Shown: piece by piece, positions 13,974 to 22,350 of the stretch
Position numbering within the stretch: the stretch's first letter is position 1
How the letters are laid out: each line of letters begins with the position of its first letter
From: Phascolarctobacterium_B sp045598345
Lineage (GTDB): Bacteria > Bacillota > Negativicutes > Acidaminococcales > Acidaminococcaceae
Assembly: GCA_045598345.1 (NCBI GenBank)
Contig: JAZLLX010000088.1
Span: 1 to 38,195, forward strand
Direction: 5' to 3'
Length of the DNA: 38,195 nucleotides
The notes under the pieces: generated by a model
Databases searched by the model: none
Told to the model about the DNA's origin: nothing
The model's input: only the letters and a program-made list of their open reading frames with translations
Position numbers and translations under genes: made by a program

Positions 13974-15317
13974 ATGTCATTTGAAAATTTATCAGAAAAA
14001 CTGCAGAATGCGTTAAAACTCTTTCGTGGTCACGGAAGGATTACCGAGGCCGATTTAAAAGAACCTTTGCGTCAGGTGCGGATGGCACTTTTGGAGGCGG
14101 ATGTCAATTTCAAAATTGCCAAAGATTTTGTTGGCAATATTAAAGACAAAGCATTAAACGCTACAATTGACCAAGGTTTGAACAGTCATCAGCAAATCAT
14201 TAAAATTGTTAATGAGGAACTGATTGGCCTTTTAGGTGGGGAAACTGCCAAACTGCAAGTGGCACAGAAGGGACCGAGTATCTATTTGCTCTGCGGTTTG
14301 CAGGGTGCAGGCAAAACCACTTCTGCGGCCAAGTTAGCACATTATCTGAAATATAAAAGGAATAAGAAACCTTTGCTGGTGGCGGGAGATATTTACCGTC
14401 CGGCGGCTATCACCCAGTTGGAAGTTTTGGCAAAACAAGTGGGAGTGCCGAGTTTCAGTTTAGGTGACAAAGTGGCTGCGGTGGAGATTGCCAAACAGGC
14501 AGTTGAAAAGGCAAACTACTTGGGCTGTGATGTGGTGCTGATTGATACGGCGGGACGTTTGCAGATTGATGAAGAATTAATGCAAGAGTTGAAGGACGTA
14601 AAAGAGGCGGTACAACCTACAGAAATTCTTTTGACCATAGATGCCATGACCGGTCAGGAGGCGGTGAATATTGCTGATTCCTTCAATCAACAGTTGGGCA
14701 TTGACGGCATTATTGCCACCAAACTTGACGGCGATGCCCGTGGCGGTGCGGTGCTCAGCGTTAAGCAGATTACAGGCAAGCCGGTAAAATTTGTTGGTAT
14801 GGGTGAAAAAATAGATGCTTTGGAGCAATTTTACCCGGACCGAATGGCAAGCAGAATTCTGGGCATGGGCGATATCCTCAGTTTGATTGACAAGATTAAG
14901 GATACAACGGATTTGGCAAAGGCCATTGAAATGGAAAAGCAAATCCGTAAGAATGAATTTACTTTGGAAGATTTTCTCACCCAAATGCAACAGGTGCGGA
15001 AACTTGGTTCTTTGGAGTCAATCATTGGTATGATTCCCGGCATGGGCGGAATTGCCAACAAGATTAAGGAAGCCAATATAGATGAAAGGGAACTGGATAG
15101 GGTGGAGGCGATTATACGCTCCATGACCCCCAAAGAAAGACGCAGGCCGGAAATTATCAACGGCAGCAGGCGTAAAAGGATTGCGGACGGCAGCGGTATG
15201 CGGGTGCAGGATGTGAACAAGTTGCTGAAGAACTTTGAGCAGTCCAAAAAGATGATTAAGCAAATGGGGAACATGAAAAAATTTGGTATGGGATTCAAAA
15301 TGCCGTTTGGCATGTGA
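13974..15317 (+). CDS. ffh: Signal recognition particle protein Ffh
   Basis: 447 aa. SRP54-family GTPase that binds signal sequences of nascent membrane proteins together with SRP RNA and docks at FtsY. N domain at residues 1-90; G domain with GLQGAGKTTSAAKLA (G1), DTAGRLQ (G3) and TKLDGDARGG (G4); then the methionine-rich M domain with GSRRKRIADGSG and a Met/Gly tail (KKFGMGFKMPFGM). The start is fixed by homology (MSFENLSEKLQ). No recognisable Shine-Dalgarno precedes it: the upstream 38 nt are pyrimidine-rich heptamers from the inserted cassette. It heads the rpsP-rimM-trmD operon. Confidence 0.97.
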   Translation: MSFENLSEKLQNALKLFRGHGRITEADLKEPLRQVRMALLEADVNFKIAKDFVGNIKDKALNATIDQGLNSHQQIIKIVNEELIGLLGGETAKLQVAQKGPSIYLLCGLQGAGKTTSAAKLAHYLKYKRNKKPLLVAGDIYRPAAITQLEVLAKQVGVPSFSLGDKVAAVEIAKQAVEKANYLGCDVVLIDTAGRLQIDEELMQELKDVKEAVQPTEILLTIDAMTGQEAVNIADSFNQQLGIDGIIATKLDGDARGGAVLSVKQITGKPVKFVGMGEKIDALEQFYPDRMASRILGMGDILSLIDKIKDTTDLAKAIEMEKQIRKNEFTLEDFLTQMQQVRKLGSLESIIGMIPGMGGIANKIKEANIDERELDRVEAIIRSMTPKERRRPEIINGSRRKRIADGSGMRVQDVNKLLKNFEQSKKMIKQMGNMKKFGMGFKMPFGM

Positions 15318-15356
15318 ATTATAAATTACGGATTATTTTAAGGAGGTGAAACCAAA

Positions 15357-15626
15357 ATGGTTAAAATTCGTTTGAAACGCATGGGCGCAAAGAAAGCACC
15401 GTTCTATCGTGTGGTTGTGGCTGATGCCCGTGATTCCCGTGACGGTCGTTTTATTGAGAGTATCGGTTATTATGATGCTACAACTCAACCCGCTACGGTA
15501 AAACTGGATGCGCCAAAGGCAGTGGAATGGATGGGCAAGGGAGCCCAACCTACCGACACCGTGCGTAACCTGTTCAGCAAAAACGGTATTATGAAACAGT
15601 TTGCAGAACAAAAAGCGGCAAAATAA
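15357..15626 (+). CDS. rpsP: Ribosomal protein bS16
   Basis: 89 aa, full length. The family N-terminus VKIRLKRMGAKKAPFYRVVV followed by ADARDSRDGRFIE is unmistakable. Component of the 30S subunit body, needed for assembly. It lies 39 nt after ffh with an AAGGAGGTG ribosome binding site, and 13 nt before the KH-domain gene, in the normal Bacillota order. Confidence 0.98.
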   Translation: MVKIRLKRMGAKKAPFYRVVVADARDSRDGRFIESIGYYDATTQPATVKLDAPKAVEWMGKGAQPTDTVRNLFSKNGIMKQFAEQKAAK

Positions 15627-15639
15627 GGGGTGATTCAAG

Positions 15640-15876
15640 ATGAAAGAATTGGTGGAAATTATTGCCAAATCTCTGGTGAACAGCCCTGAGGATGTGAAGG
15701 TGACGGAGGAGATGGACGGCACTGCCCTGAAGATTACTTTGAATGTTGCCCAACCTGATATGGGCAAGGTAATCGGCAAGCAGGGGCGTATTGCCAAGGC
15801 CATCCGTACTGTGATGAAGGCCGTTGCCATTCGTGAAAATGTGAAAGTTATTGTGGTGATTGGTGAGGAGAGGTAA
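15640..15876 (+). CDS. khpA: KhpA-type KH domain RNA-binding protein
   Basis: 78 aa, a single KH domain with the loop GKVIGKQGRIAKAIRTVMKA (GKQG in the GxxG position). This is the YlqC/KhpA family, small RNA chaperone-like proteins that partner with KhpB in other Bacillota. Its place between rpsP and ylqD/rimM is conserved. GGGGTGA precedes ATG 15640. The stop is 10 nt before the ylqD start. Confidence 0.93.
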   Translation: MKELVEIIAKSLVNSPEDVKVTEEMDGTALKITLNVAQPDMGKVIGKQGRIAKAIRTVMKAVAIRENVKVIVVIGEER

Positions 15877-15886
15877 GGTAAGGATT

Positions 15887-16291
15887 ATGGACAATATGTA
15901 TGTGCGTATTCCTGTTGCTGTTAAGGCAAAGGTTACAGAGGACACCAAACTGAAAATCATTGCGGATTTGGAAGAAACGGTTAAGCAGATGCAAGTGGAA
16001 TTGGAAAGTTTTGAATTTGAAGCCCAAAAGGTTATCCGTCAGGCATCTGCGGACTTAAGCAAATTGCCCGCTTTGCGTCAACAGATTGAAATTCGTCGTG
16101 CCCAAATGGAAGAGGAAAAAACGGCGACAGAGGCAAAACTGGAGAGAGCAAAGAATTTGGAACTGGGTTCTGAAATCGGTCACGGCACCCTGGAACGTAC
16201 TGTGGAAATTAAAATCGGTACTGACCTGGATGCACTCATGGGCGCAGAAATTTTGACAGAGGACGGCAAAATTATTGCCTTTCGTGAGTAA
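15887..16291 (+). CDS. ylqD: YlqD family protein
   Basis: About 134 aa. The N-terminus (MYVRIPVAVKAKVTEDTKLK), a central Lys/Glu/Gln-rich coiled coil (about 30-90) and a C-terminal domain ending GAEILTEDGKIIAFRE match YlqD, a protein of unknown function encoded between khpA and rimM in many Bacillota. Start ATG 15887 is preferred; an upstream GTG overlapping khpA lacks support. Its last codons overlap the rimM start (TAATG). Confidence 0.85.
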   Translation: MDNMYVRIPVAVKAKVTEDTKLKIIADLEETVKQMQVELESFEFEAQKVIRQASADLSKLPALRQQIEIRRAQMEEEKTATEAKLERAKNLELGSEIGHGTLERTVEIKIGTDLDALMGAEILTEDGKIIAFRE

Positions 16292-16794
16292 TGAAAAATC
16301 AGATAGTTATTGGCAAGATTGTCGCTCCGCACGGTGTGCGGGGCGATATTCGTATTTTGCCGCTTACGGAAACGCCGGATATTTTTTTAGATCTGGATTA
16401 TTTGCTTTTGGAAAAGGGTGGGAAACTCACTGTTACGAGAGCCCGTTTCCAAAAGAATTTAATTCTACTCAGTACGGAAGAAGTCACCAATATGGACGAG
16501 GCGGAAAAACTGCGTAATCAAAATGTCCTGATTGAAAAGGAAAAACTGCCCCCGTTGCCTGAAGGACGTTACTATGTGAGCGACCTGGTAGGTTTTATTT
16601 GCAGGGATGAGCAGGGCGGGGAAATAGGCATTTTCAAAGACACTTTGCAAACAGGCAGCAATGATATTTTTGTAATCAAGGGAAATGCGGGGAAAGAGAT
16701 TCTGGTTCCCGCCATCCGTGACTATATATTGGAAATCAACACGGACAAGAAGGAAATGCTGATTCGTCTGCCCAAATGGGAGGGGGAGGAATGA
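16291..16794 (+). CDS. rimM: Ribosome maturation factor RimM
   Basis: 167 aa. N-terminal RimM domain (IGKIVAPHGVRGDIRILPLT is the family hallmark) and C-terminal PRC-barrel with GRYYVSDLVG and LVPAIRDYILEI. It binds ribosomal protein uS19 and assists maturation of the 30S head. Start overlaps the ylqD stop; stop overlaps the trmD start (ATGA), consistent with coupled translation. Confidence 0.96.
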   Translation: MKNQIVIGKIVAPHGVRGDIRILPLTETPDIFLDLDYLLLEKGGKLTVTRARFQKNLILLSTEEVTNMDEAEKLRNQNVLIEKEKLPPLPEGRYYVSDLVGFICRDEQGGEIGIFKDTLQTGSNDIFVIKGNAGKEILVPAIRDYILEINTDKKEMLIRLPKWEGEE

Positions 16795-17567
16795 AGTTTC
16801 TTTTCATTACCATTTTCCCGGAACAGATTGAGGCGGCCTCCGACCATAGTATTTTGAAGCGTGCCAGGGATGCGGGTCTTATTGAAATTTCCTGTATCAA
16901 TCCCAGGGATTTCACTACGGACAAACACCGCAGCGTGGATGATTCGCCTTTTGGCGGCGGTGCGGGTATGGTGTTCAAACCCCAGCCCTTGGTGGCTGCA
17001 ATCCGCAAAGCCAAAGAGGTTCTGCCGGATGCAAAGGTGATTGCCCTTTGTCCCGGAGGCGTAACATTGAAACAAAGTATGGTGGTGGACTATGCCCAAA
17101 AAGCACAAGATTTAATCTTAGTTTGCGGACATTATGAGGGGTTTGATGAACGCATTTTTAATTGGGTGGATGAAAAACTTTCCATTGGTGATTATGTTCT
17201 GACCGGCGGGGAACTGCCGGCCTTGGTACTGACGGATGCCGTCAGCCGCTTTATTCCCGGTGTACTTGGAAAATCTGAAAGTGCTGTGGAGGACAGTTTT
17301 GCTACCGGCCTGTTGGAATATCCCCAATATACCCGTCCTGAAGTGTTTGAAGGATTGCAGGTGCCTGAAGTTTTGAGGAACGGTGACCATGCCAAAATTG
17401 CGGCCTGGCGTTTGAAAAAATCTCTGATTGCCACTTACCGTTTGCGGAAGGATTTATTGACGGAAGAACAAATCGGAATGTTGGAAGGAACCTTACACCC
17501 CAAAATGTGCAAAACAGAGAGAAGGTTTTGGGAAGAAGTTCGTGCGGAACTAAATGAGGAACATTAA
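16791..17567 (+). CDS. trmD: tRNA (guanine-N1)-methyltransferase TrmD
   Basis: 258 aa. SPOUT-class enzyme that methylates G37 of tRNAs with G36, preventing frameshifts. Motifs: DDSPFGGGAGMV, LCPGG, VCGHYEGFDERI, and the trefoil-knot cofactor segment SIGDYVLTGGELPALVL then TDAVSRFIPGVLG. The true start is ATG 16791, preceded by GGAGGGGGAGG-like purines; a longer frame starting at 16776 is not favoured. It overlaps rimM by 4 nt and truA by 14 nt. Confidence 0.97.
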   Translation: MKFLFITIFPEQIEAASDHSILKRARDAGLIEISCINPRDFTTDKHRSVDDSPFGGGAGMVFKPQPLVAAIRKAKEVLPDAKVIALCPGGVTLKQSMVVDYAQKAQDLILVCGHYEGFDERIFNWVDEKLSIGDYVLTGGELPALVLTDAVSRFIPGVLGKSESAVEDSFATGLLEYPQYTRPEVFEGLQVPEVLRNGDHAKIAAWRLKKSLIATYRLRKDLLTEEQIGMLEGTLHPKMCKTERRFWEEVRAELNEEH

Positions 17568-18309
17568 GTTAGAAATTGCCTATATCGGCACAAATTACAG
17601 AGGGATGCAGAGTCAGCCCGGCGGCGGGACTGTTCAGGATGAGTTGGAAGAATTTCTGACAAAGGTCTGCGGAGAGAAAATCCGCATTGCGGCCAGCGGC
17701 CGGACGGATGCGGGGGTGCATGCTCTTGGGCAGGTGGTTTCTTTCAAAACAAAGGGCGTAATTCCCTGCCCCAATATTTTGAGGGCGGCGGCTTCGCTTT
17801 TGCCGAAGGATATTGCGGTCTTAAATGCGGAAGAGATGCCCGAAGATTTTCATGCCCGGTTCAGTGCCAAAAGCAAAGAATATATCTATAAAATTTCCGC
17901 TTTGCCCGGACCGAATCCCTTTTTGCATGACCGTTGCTGGCTGTTGGGAGAAAAACTGGATTTGGCAAAGATGAATGAGGCGGCAAAATTGCTCATAGGC
18001 GAAAAAGATTTTGCGGCCTTTTGCAGCAGCGGTTCGGACAACACAACCACAGTCCGCAGGGTGGACAGGGCGGGGTTTGTGCAAAAAGGGGATATGACAG
18101 AATTTCAAATTCTTGCCAACGGATTTTTATATCACATGGTGCGTAATCTGGTCTGGAGTTTGGTGCAGGTGGGATTGGGCAAAAGGTCTGTGGCGGAATT
18201 CCAAAACCAGTTGGACGGCCCCCGCAATGCCTTTGAGTCATCCCCGGCTCCGGCGGGGGGCTTATATCTCTATAAAGTGAATTACGAATATTTGAGTGAT
18301 TTTGCTTGA
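17554..18309 (+). CDS. truA: tRNA pseudouridine synthase TruA
   Basis: 251 aa. Converts U38-U40 of the anticodon stem to pseudouridine. The catalytic aspartate is Asp52 in ASGRTDAGVHALGQ; FHARFSAKSKEYIYKI and FLYHMVRNLV are further family blocks. It overlaps trmD by 14 nt, extending the tRNA-modification operon. Its stop codon lies within the -35 box of the rplM promoter. Confidence 0.96.
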   Translation: MRNIKLEIAYIGTNYRGMQSQPGGGTVQDELEEFLTKVCGEKIRIAASGRTDAGVHALGQVVSFKTKGVIPCPNILRAAASLLPKDIAVLNAEEMPEDFHARFSAKSKEYIYKISALPGPNPFLHDRCWLLGEKLDLAKMNEAAKLLIGEKDFAAFCSSGSDNTTTVRRVDRAGFVQKGDMTEFQILANGFLYHMVRNLVWSLVQVGLGKRSVAEFQNQLDGPRNAFESSPAPAGGLYLYKVNYEYLSDFA

Positions 18310-18334
18310 CAAAAATCGTTCTTATTTATATAAT
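18306..18334 (+). promoter_or_regulatory. rplM-rpsI promoter
   Basis: Perfect TTGACA (18306-18311), 17-nt spacer, perfect TATAAT (18329-18334); the -35 overlaps the truA stop. Confidence 0.92.
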
Positions 18335-18340
18335 ATATGA

Positions 18341-18416
18341 CGCTTGTCAGTCCATGTCCGATTTCATTAGCCCCGAATGACGGTGTGGGGACAACATTTT
18401 AGAAAATTTTTTAATG
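18341..18416 (+). promoter_or_regulatory. Probable L13 leader RNA
   Basis: The 90-nt leader between the rplM promoter and gene can form a stem (GTCCGA...GGGGAC with inner CATTAGCCCCGAATG) and lies where Bacillota carry the autoregulatory L13 leader. Assignment rests on position and foldability only. Confidence 0.45.
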
Positions 18417-18428
18417 GAGGAAAGAAGG

Positions 18429-18866
18429 ATGAAGACATTCTTGGCTAATCCGTCCAACATTGAACACAAGTGGTTCGTGGTGGACGCAGCTGATAAAACC
18501 TTGGGTCGTCTGGCTGTAGAAGTAGCAAAAGTCCTGCGTGGCAAACACAAACCTACCTTTACCCCGCACATGGACTGCGGCGACCATGTAATCGTCATCA
18601 ATGCGGCAAAAGTTGCATTGAGCGGCAAGAAACTGACCGACAAAGTATATTTCTCCCACAGCGGTTATCTGGGAGGGGACAAGTACGTCAAAGCCGGGGA
18701 TATGTTGGCAAAATTCCCCTGCCGTGTAGTGGAAATGGCAGTAAAGGGTATGATTCCCCACAATCGTCTTGGCAGTAAGATTTACACAAAACTTCATGTG
18801 TATGCGGGTGCGGAGCATCCCCATGCAGCACAAAAACCGGAAGTTTTGGAAATTGATGTTCGTTAA
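18429..18866 (+). CDS. rplM: Ribosomal protein uL13
   Basis: 145 aa, normal length. Blocks WFVVDAADKTLGRLAVEVAK and NAAKVALSGKKLTDKVYFSH are uL13 signatures. It is an early-assembling 50S protein. ATG 18429 is preferred to an in-frame ATG at 18414, which lies within the GGAGGAAAGAAGG ribosome binding region. Forms the conserved rplM-rpsI operon, 17 nt gap. Confidence 0.98.
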   Translation: MKTFLANPSNIEHKWFVVDAADKTLGRLAVEVAKVLRGKHKPTFTPHMDCGDHVIVINAAKVALSGKKLTDKVYFSHSGYLGGDKYVKAGDMLAKFPCRVVEMAVKGMIPHNRLGSKIYTKLHVYAGAEHPHAAQKPEVLEIDVR

Positions 18867-18883
18867 TCCGGGAGGGTATTGAA

Positions 18884-19279
18884 ATGGCAGATAAAGCAGT
18901 TTATATGGCTACAGGCCGTCGTAAAGCATCCGTTGCCCGTGTGCGTATGTTCCCGGGAGACGGTAAAATCACAGTTAACGAAAAACCGTTGGAAGAGTAC
19001 TTCGGTCTGAAGACCATGGTGCTGATTGTTAACCAACCTTTGGAAGTTACCGACACCAAAGGCAAGTATGACATCATTGCCAATGTCTTCGGAGGCGGCT
19101 TCAACGGACAGGCAGGTGCGGTGCGTCACGGTATTGCCCGTGCCTTGCTGAAAATTGATTTGGACTTCCGTGCCCCTTTGAAAAAGGCAGGTCTTCTGAC
19201 CCGGGATCCCCGTGTCAAGGAGCGTCGTAAATATGGTCTTAAGAAAGCACGTAAGGCAAGCCAGTACAGCAAGCGTTAA
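18884..19279 (+). CDS. rpsI: Ribosomal protein uS9
   Basis: 131 aa. ATGRRKASVARVRMFPGDGK near the start and the C-terminal LLTRDPRVKERRKYGLKKAR tail, ending SQYSKR, are diagnostic; the basic tail reaches the P-site tRNA. SD GGGAGG precedes ATG 18884. A terminator follows 8 nt after the stop. Confidence 0.98.
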   Translation: MADKAVYMATGRRKASVARVRMFPGDGKITVNEKPLEEYFGLKTMVLIVNQPLEVTDTKGKYDIIANVFGGGFNGQAGAVRHGIARALLKIDLDFRAPLKKAGLLTRDPRVKERRKYGLKKARKASQYSKR

Positions 19280-19286
19280 AGATTAC

Positions 19287-19315
19287 AAAATCCGTCGCAA
19301 GTGCGGCGGATTTTT
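19287..19315 (+). terminator. rplM-rpsI terminator
   Basis: AAATCCGTCGC, AAGT loop, GCGGCGGATTTTT: strong hairpin plus T run. Confidence 0.9.
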
Positions 19316-19336
19316 CACGAAGCGGGAGGTATAAAA

Positions 19337-20530
19337 ATGAAAGTATTAGTATTGAACTGCGGCAGTTCCTCTATCAAGTACCAACTTTTGGACATGGAAA
19401 GTGAAAAAGTGATTACCAAAGGTCTGGTGGAACGGATTGGTTTGAGCGGCAGCCGGATGAAATATCAGGTTGAGGATGCCCAATATTTGGTGGAACAGGA
19501 TATTGCGGGCCACAGTGCGGGCATTGCCCTGGTGCTTGATATTCTTTGCAACGGACCCCACAAGGTAATTGACAGTTTGAATGAAATTGATGTGGTGGGC
19601 CACAGGGTTACCCACGGGGGCGAACTTTTTAAGGATACGGTGAAGGTGGACGAAGATGTTATTGAGGGTATTAAAAAGTGCATTACCATTGCACCTTTGC
19701 ACAATCCCGCCAATTTGGCAGGCATTGAAACCTGTATGAAACTGATTCCCAAAACACCGCAAATTGCCGTGTTTGATACGGCTTTCCACCAACAAATGCC
19801 GGAAAAGGCCTATATGTATGGCCTGCCCTATGATTTGTACAAAAAATATGGTATCCGCCGTTACGGTTTTCACGGCACTTCCCACCGCTATGTAATGGAA
19901 AGGACTGCGGAACTGATGGGCAAAAAGCCGGAAGAACTGAAACTGGTGGTATGCCACCTGGGCAACGGTGCCAGCGTTACGGCCGTCAAAAACGGTCATT
20001 CCGTGGATACCAGTATGGGCTTTACCCCTTTGGACGGTTTGATTATGGGTACCCGTTCCGGCGAAATTGACCCGGCTTTGGTCGGTTTCATTATGGAACA
20101 TGAAGATATGACCGTAAAACAGGTAATGCGTTATTTGAACAACCAGTCCGGCGTGCTCGGCCTTTCCGGAATTTCCAGCGATTTCCGTGATATTGAGGAT
20201 GCGGCAATCAATGGGGATGAACGGGCAGAAATGACTATTGACACTTTTGCCTATCAGGTGGAGAAATTTATCGGCAGTTATATTATGGTTATGGACGGTG
20301 TGGACGCCATTGTGTTCACAGCAGGCCTGGGGGAAAATTCACCCTATGTGCGTAAGAAGGTTTGTGCGGATTTAAGTCATTTGGGCACAAAGTTGGATGA
20401 ACAACGCAATGAATATGGTGACAAACCACGTAAAATCAGTACGGACGATTCCAAAGTGGCGGTTTATATTGTTCCCACGGATGAGGAACTGATGATTGCC
20501 AGAGAGTGTAAAAGAATGTTGGGGAAGTGA
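19337..20530 (+). CDS. ackA: Acetate kinase
   Basis: 397 aa. Makes ATP from acetyl phosphate (or propionyl phosphate) in fermentation. ASKHA-fold motifs: LNCGSSSIKYQLLDM at the N-terminus, GHRVTHGGELF, DTAFHQQMP, YGFHGTSHRYV and FTAGLGENSP. Start ATG 19337 is set by GGGAGG. It overlaps the region before pduL closely (8-nt gap between the ackA stop and the pduL ATG), so the two enzymes are co-expressed and act in sequence: acyl-CoA to acyl phosphate (PduL), then to acid plus ATP (AckA). Confidence 0.97.
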   Translation: MKVLVLNCGSSSIKYQLLDMESEKVITKGLVERIGLSGSRMKYQVEDAQYLVEQDIAGHSAGIALVLDILCNGPHKVIDSLNEIDVVGHRVTHGGELFKDTVKVDEDVIEGIKKCITIAPLHNPANLAGIETCMKLIPKTPQIAVFDTAFHQQMPEKAYMYGLPYDLYKKYGIRRYGFHGTSHRYVMERTAELMGKKPEELKLVVCHLGNGASVTAVKNGHSVDTSMGFTPLDGLIMGTRSGEIDPALVGFIMEHEDMTVKQVMRYLNNQSGVLGLSGISSDFRDIEDAAINGDERAEMTIDTFAYQVEKFIGSYIMVMDGVDAIVFTAGLGENSPYVRKKVCADLSHLGTKLDEQRNEYGDKPRKISTDDSKVAVYIVPTDEELMIARECKRMLGK

Positions 20531-20538
20531 GGAAAAAA

Positions 20539-21108
20539 ATGAAGTTTGATTTGAAAGTTGGTGTCAGCGCCCGCCATTGTCATTTGACCAGGGAAACGAT
20601 GGATGTGCTTTTTGGCAAGGGCAGCGAATTACATAAAAAGAAACCCATCAGCCAGCCGGGGCAGTTTGCTTCCGAAGAGCAGGTAAAACTGGTAACACCC
20701 AAAGGGGAAATGACTTTCAGAATTTTAGGCCCCTTGCGTCCCTATGATCAGGTGGAATTAAGTTTAAGCGAGGCCAGAAAAATGGGCATAAAACCGGTAA
20801 TGCGTCAGTCCGGGGATTTGGAAGATACGCCGGCCATGCATTTGGTGGGACCTAAGGGGGAAATAGATTTGCCCAAGGGGGTCATTATTGCCGGACGCCA
20901 TATTCATTTATGCCCGGCGACCGCATCCAAGTACGGTCTGAAAAACAATGATATTGTTTCTCTGGTTGTTAAAGGCGACAGGGCTTTGCGTTTTGAAAAT
21001 GTTATAGTCCGTGCCGGCGTGACCCATGCGGATGAAGTTCACATTGATACGGATGAGGGCAATGCCTGCAATGTGAATACGGGTGATGTTATGGAAGTTG
21101 TCTGGTAA
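20539..21108 (+). CDS. pduL: Phosphate propanoyltransferase PduL-type phosphotransacylase
   Basis: 189 aa. Catalyses acyl-CoA plus phosphate to acyl phosphate. Two tandem half-domains each carry a histidine metal motif: SARHCHLT at the N-terminus and AGRHIHLCPA in the second half, binding the zinc ions; GPLRPYDQVELSLSEAR and GVTHADEVHIDTDEGNACN are other family blocks. There is no N-terminal encapsulation peptide, so it is a free cytoplasmic enzyme replacing Pta beside AckA rather than a microcompartment form. A bidirectional terminator follows. Confidence 0.95.
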   Translation: MKFDLKVGVSARHCHLTRETMDVLFGKGSELHKKKPISQPGQFASEEQVKLVTPKGEMTFRILGPLRPYDQVELSLSEARKMGIKPVMRQSGDLEDTPAMHLVGPKGEIDLPKGVIIAGRHIHLCPATASKYGLKNNDIVSLVVKGDRALRFENVIVRAGVTHADEVHIDTDEGNACNVNTGDVMEVVW

Positions 21109-21114
21109 AACAAA

Positions 21115-21157
21115 ATAAAAAAGGCCGCACTGCTTAAAGCAGTACGGTCTTTTTTTA
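21115..21157. terminator. Bidirectional terminator between pduL and SRP RNA
   Basis: AAAAAAGGCCGCACTGC, TTAAA loop, GCAGTACGGTCTTTTTTT: serves the rightward ackA-pduL operon and the leftward SRP RNA. Confidence 0.92.
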
Positions 21158-21170
21158 TGCTCTTCTCTCC

Positions 21171-21285
21171 AGCACTGCGGCCACCGGGCTGCCCACGGCA
21201 CATATTCCTCCGCTTAGGGCTGCTTCCTTCCGGACCTGACCCGGTTCACAGTATCCTATTGCGTGGACCCGATGGACGCAGTGCT
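21171..21285 (-). ncRNA. ffs: Signal recognition particle RNA, small (4.5S-like) type
   Basis: Read on the minus strand, the conserved domain IV GTCAGGTCCGGAAGGAAGCA closes on a GGAA tetraloop, and the ends pair as AGCACTGCG with CGCAGTGCT. The length of about 115 nt shows the short bacterial form rather than the long Alu-containing form of Bacillus. Its 3' side runs into the bidirectional terminator. It may be co-transcribed with the upstream tRNA-Ser. Confidence 0.93.
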
Positions 21286-21296
21286 AAAGAGAAAAG

Positions 21297-21317
21297 AAAA
21301 ACCGCTTATTAGGCGGT
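21297..21317 (-). terminator. Terminator-like hairpin after tRNA-Ser
   Basis: On the minus strand ACCGC, CTAATAA loop, GCGGT then TTTTT. It lies between tRNA-Ser(GGA) and the SRP RNA 5' end, so SRP RNA may depend on read-through. Confidence 0.6.
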
Positions 21318-21327
21318 GATTTTCAAA

Positions 21328-21418
21328 TGGCGGAGAGAAAGGGATTCGAACCCTTGGTACGGTTATGCCGTACACACGCTTTCCAGGCGTGCACCTTCAA
21401 CCACTCGGTCATCTCTCC
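21328..21418 (-). tRNA. tRNA-Ser (anticodon GGA)
   Basis: 91 nt on the minus strand with acceptor GGAGAGA / TCTCTCC, discriminator G and encoded CCA. The anticodon loop is CTGGAAA, and a long class II variable arm (GTACGGCATAACCGTAC) is typical of tRNA-Ser. Confidence 0.95.
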
Positions 21419-21435
21419 GTGCAGTCGCAAAAAGA

Positions 21436-21464
21436 ATTATACTTTTTTTTGTTTTTTATGTCAA
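21436..21464 (-). promoter_or_regulatory. Promoter of tRNA-Ser and SRP RNA
   Basis: Minus strand TTGACA (21464-21459), 17-nt A-rich spacer, TATAAT (21441-21436): a consensus promoter 18 nt before the tRNA. Confidence 0.9.
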
Positions 21465-21478
21465 GACAAATCTAAACT

Positions 21479-22309
21479 TTAATCGTCTTCCACGTCAGGC
21501 ATAAGGAGCAGGGCACATTCGGCGTTGAGCAGCAATGCCCTTGAGGTGCTGCCCAGACGGTCATTGATGTCGTTGGCGCCGGCACCGGTTTTGGCCATGG
21601 TGATGATTTGGCAGTGGCTTGCTTCTGCAGTTTTGATAATTTCCTTGCTGGCGACCCCTTCTTTGACAACATATTCCGCTTTAATATTGAACATTTTTAA
21701 TTCATCGGTAAGTTCCTGCAAAAAAGTGGAGGCCTCTTCAAAATTGGTGTCATCTTCGTCCTCAATAACATGGATTAAAATTACATGCCCCACATTATTG
21801 CGTAATTCCTTGAGGATATCCAAGGCCTGTAAAGATTTTTTGGAAAAGTCGGTGGCAACAAGCACCTTGTTCAAAAGGTTTTCCTGCGCATCCTCATCAT
21901 CCTTGTCAATAAAGATGGGCTGCAGGGAAGATCTGGCCAAATCATAAGTGGTGCTGTCGCCCATAATGGCGCTGCGGATGAATCCCTTGCCGTGGCTGGC
22001 GACAAAAATCAAATCGGCATCATTATCTTCCGTCAGACGGTGGATTTGTTCTGCCGGATCACCTTTGGCGGTGAGAATTTTCACATCATCGTAGCCCTCT
22101 TTTACAAGAAGGTCTTTGTAACTGTTTAACTTCCCAATAATTTCCTTGTGCTTACTACTTCGGGGCTCTGCATCGTCTTCGTCCTCAAAGACATGCGCCA
22201 GAAGAACTTGGGTGTCCCCGTTGGGACACAAACTGGTCAGGCCGTCAGTCATATTGGCGGACTGACGGGACAGGTCCGTTGCCATAAGAACCCGTGAAAA
22301 ACTGCTCAT
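21479..22309 (-). CDS. Tandem universal stress protein (two UspA domains)
   Basis: 276 aa, two UspA repeats. Domain 1 (about 1-135) begins FSRVLMATDLSRQSANM and has LIFVASHGKG plus IMGDSTTYDLARSS; domain 2 (about 145-276) begins NKVLVATDFSKKS and has IITMAKTGAGAND and GSTSRALLLNAECALLLMP. The G-x2-G-x9-G(S/T) ATP-binding signature is incomplete in both, so ATP binding is uncertain. Usp proteins respond to starvation and stress in the cytoplasm. The gene is divergent from smc and their -35 elements overlap. SD AAAGGAGC precedes the ATG. Confidence 0.9.
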   Translation of the reverse strand: MSSFSRVLMATDLSRQSANMTDGLTSLCPNGDTQVLLAHVFEDEDDAEPRSSKHKEIIGKLNSYKDLLVKEGYDDVKILTAKGDPAEQIHRLTEDNDADLIFVASHGKGFIRSAIMGDSTTYDLARSSLQPIFIDKDDEDAQENLLNKVLVATDFSKKSLQALDILKELRNNVGHVILIHVIEDEDDTNFEEASTFLQELTDELKMFNIKAEYVVKEGVASKEIIKTAEASHCQIITMAKTGAGANDINDRLGSTSRALLLNAECALLLMPDVEDD

Positions 22310-22350
22310 AGGTTGCTCCTTTCAAATTAAGAAACAAATTTGTTAAGTAT

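Noticed and set aside
21301..21504. Short frame across tRNA-Ser(GGA) reading like RERDSNPWYGYAVHTLSRRA
   Set aside because: This is the well-known false translation of tRNA-Ser sequence, not a gene.
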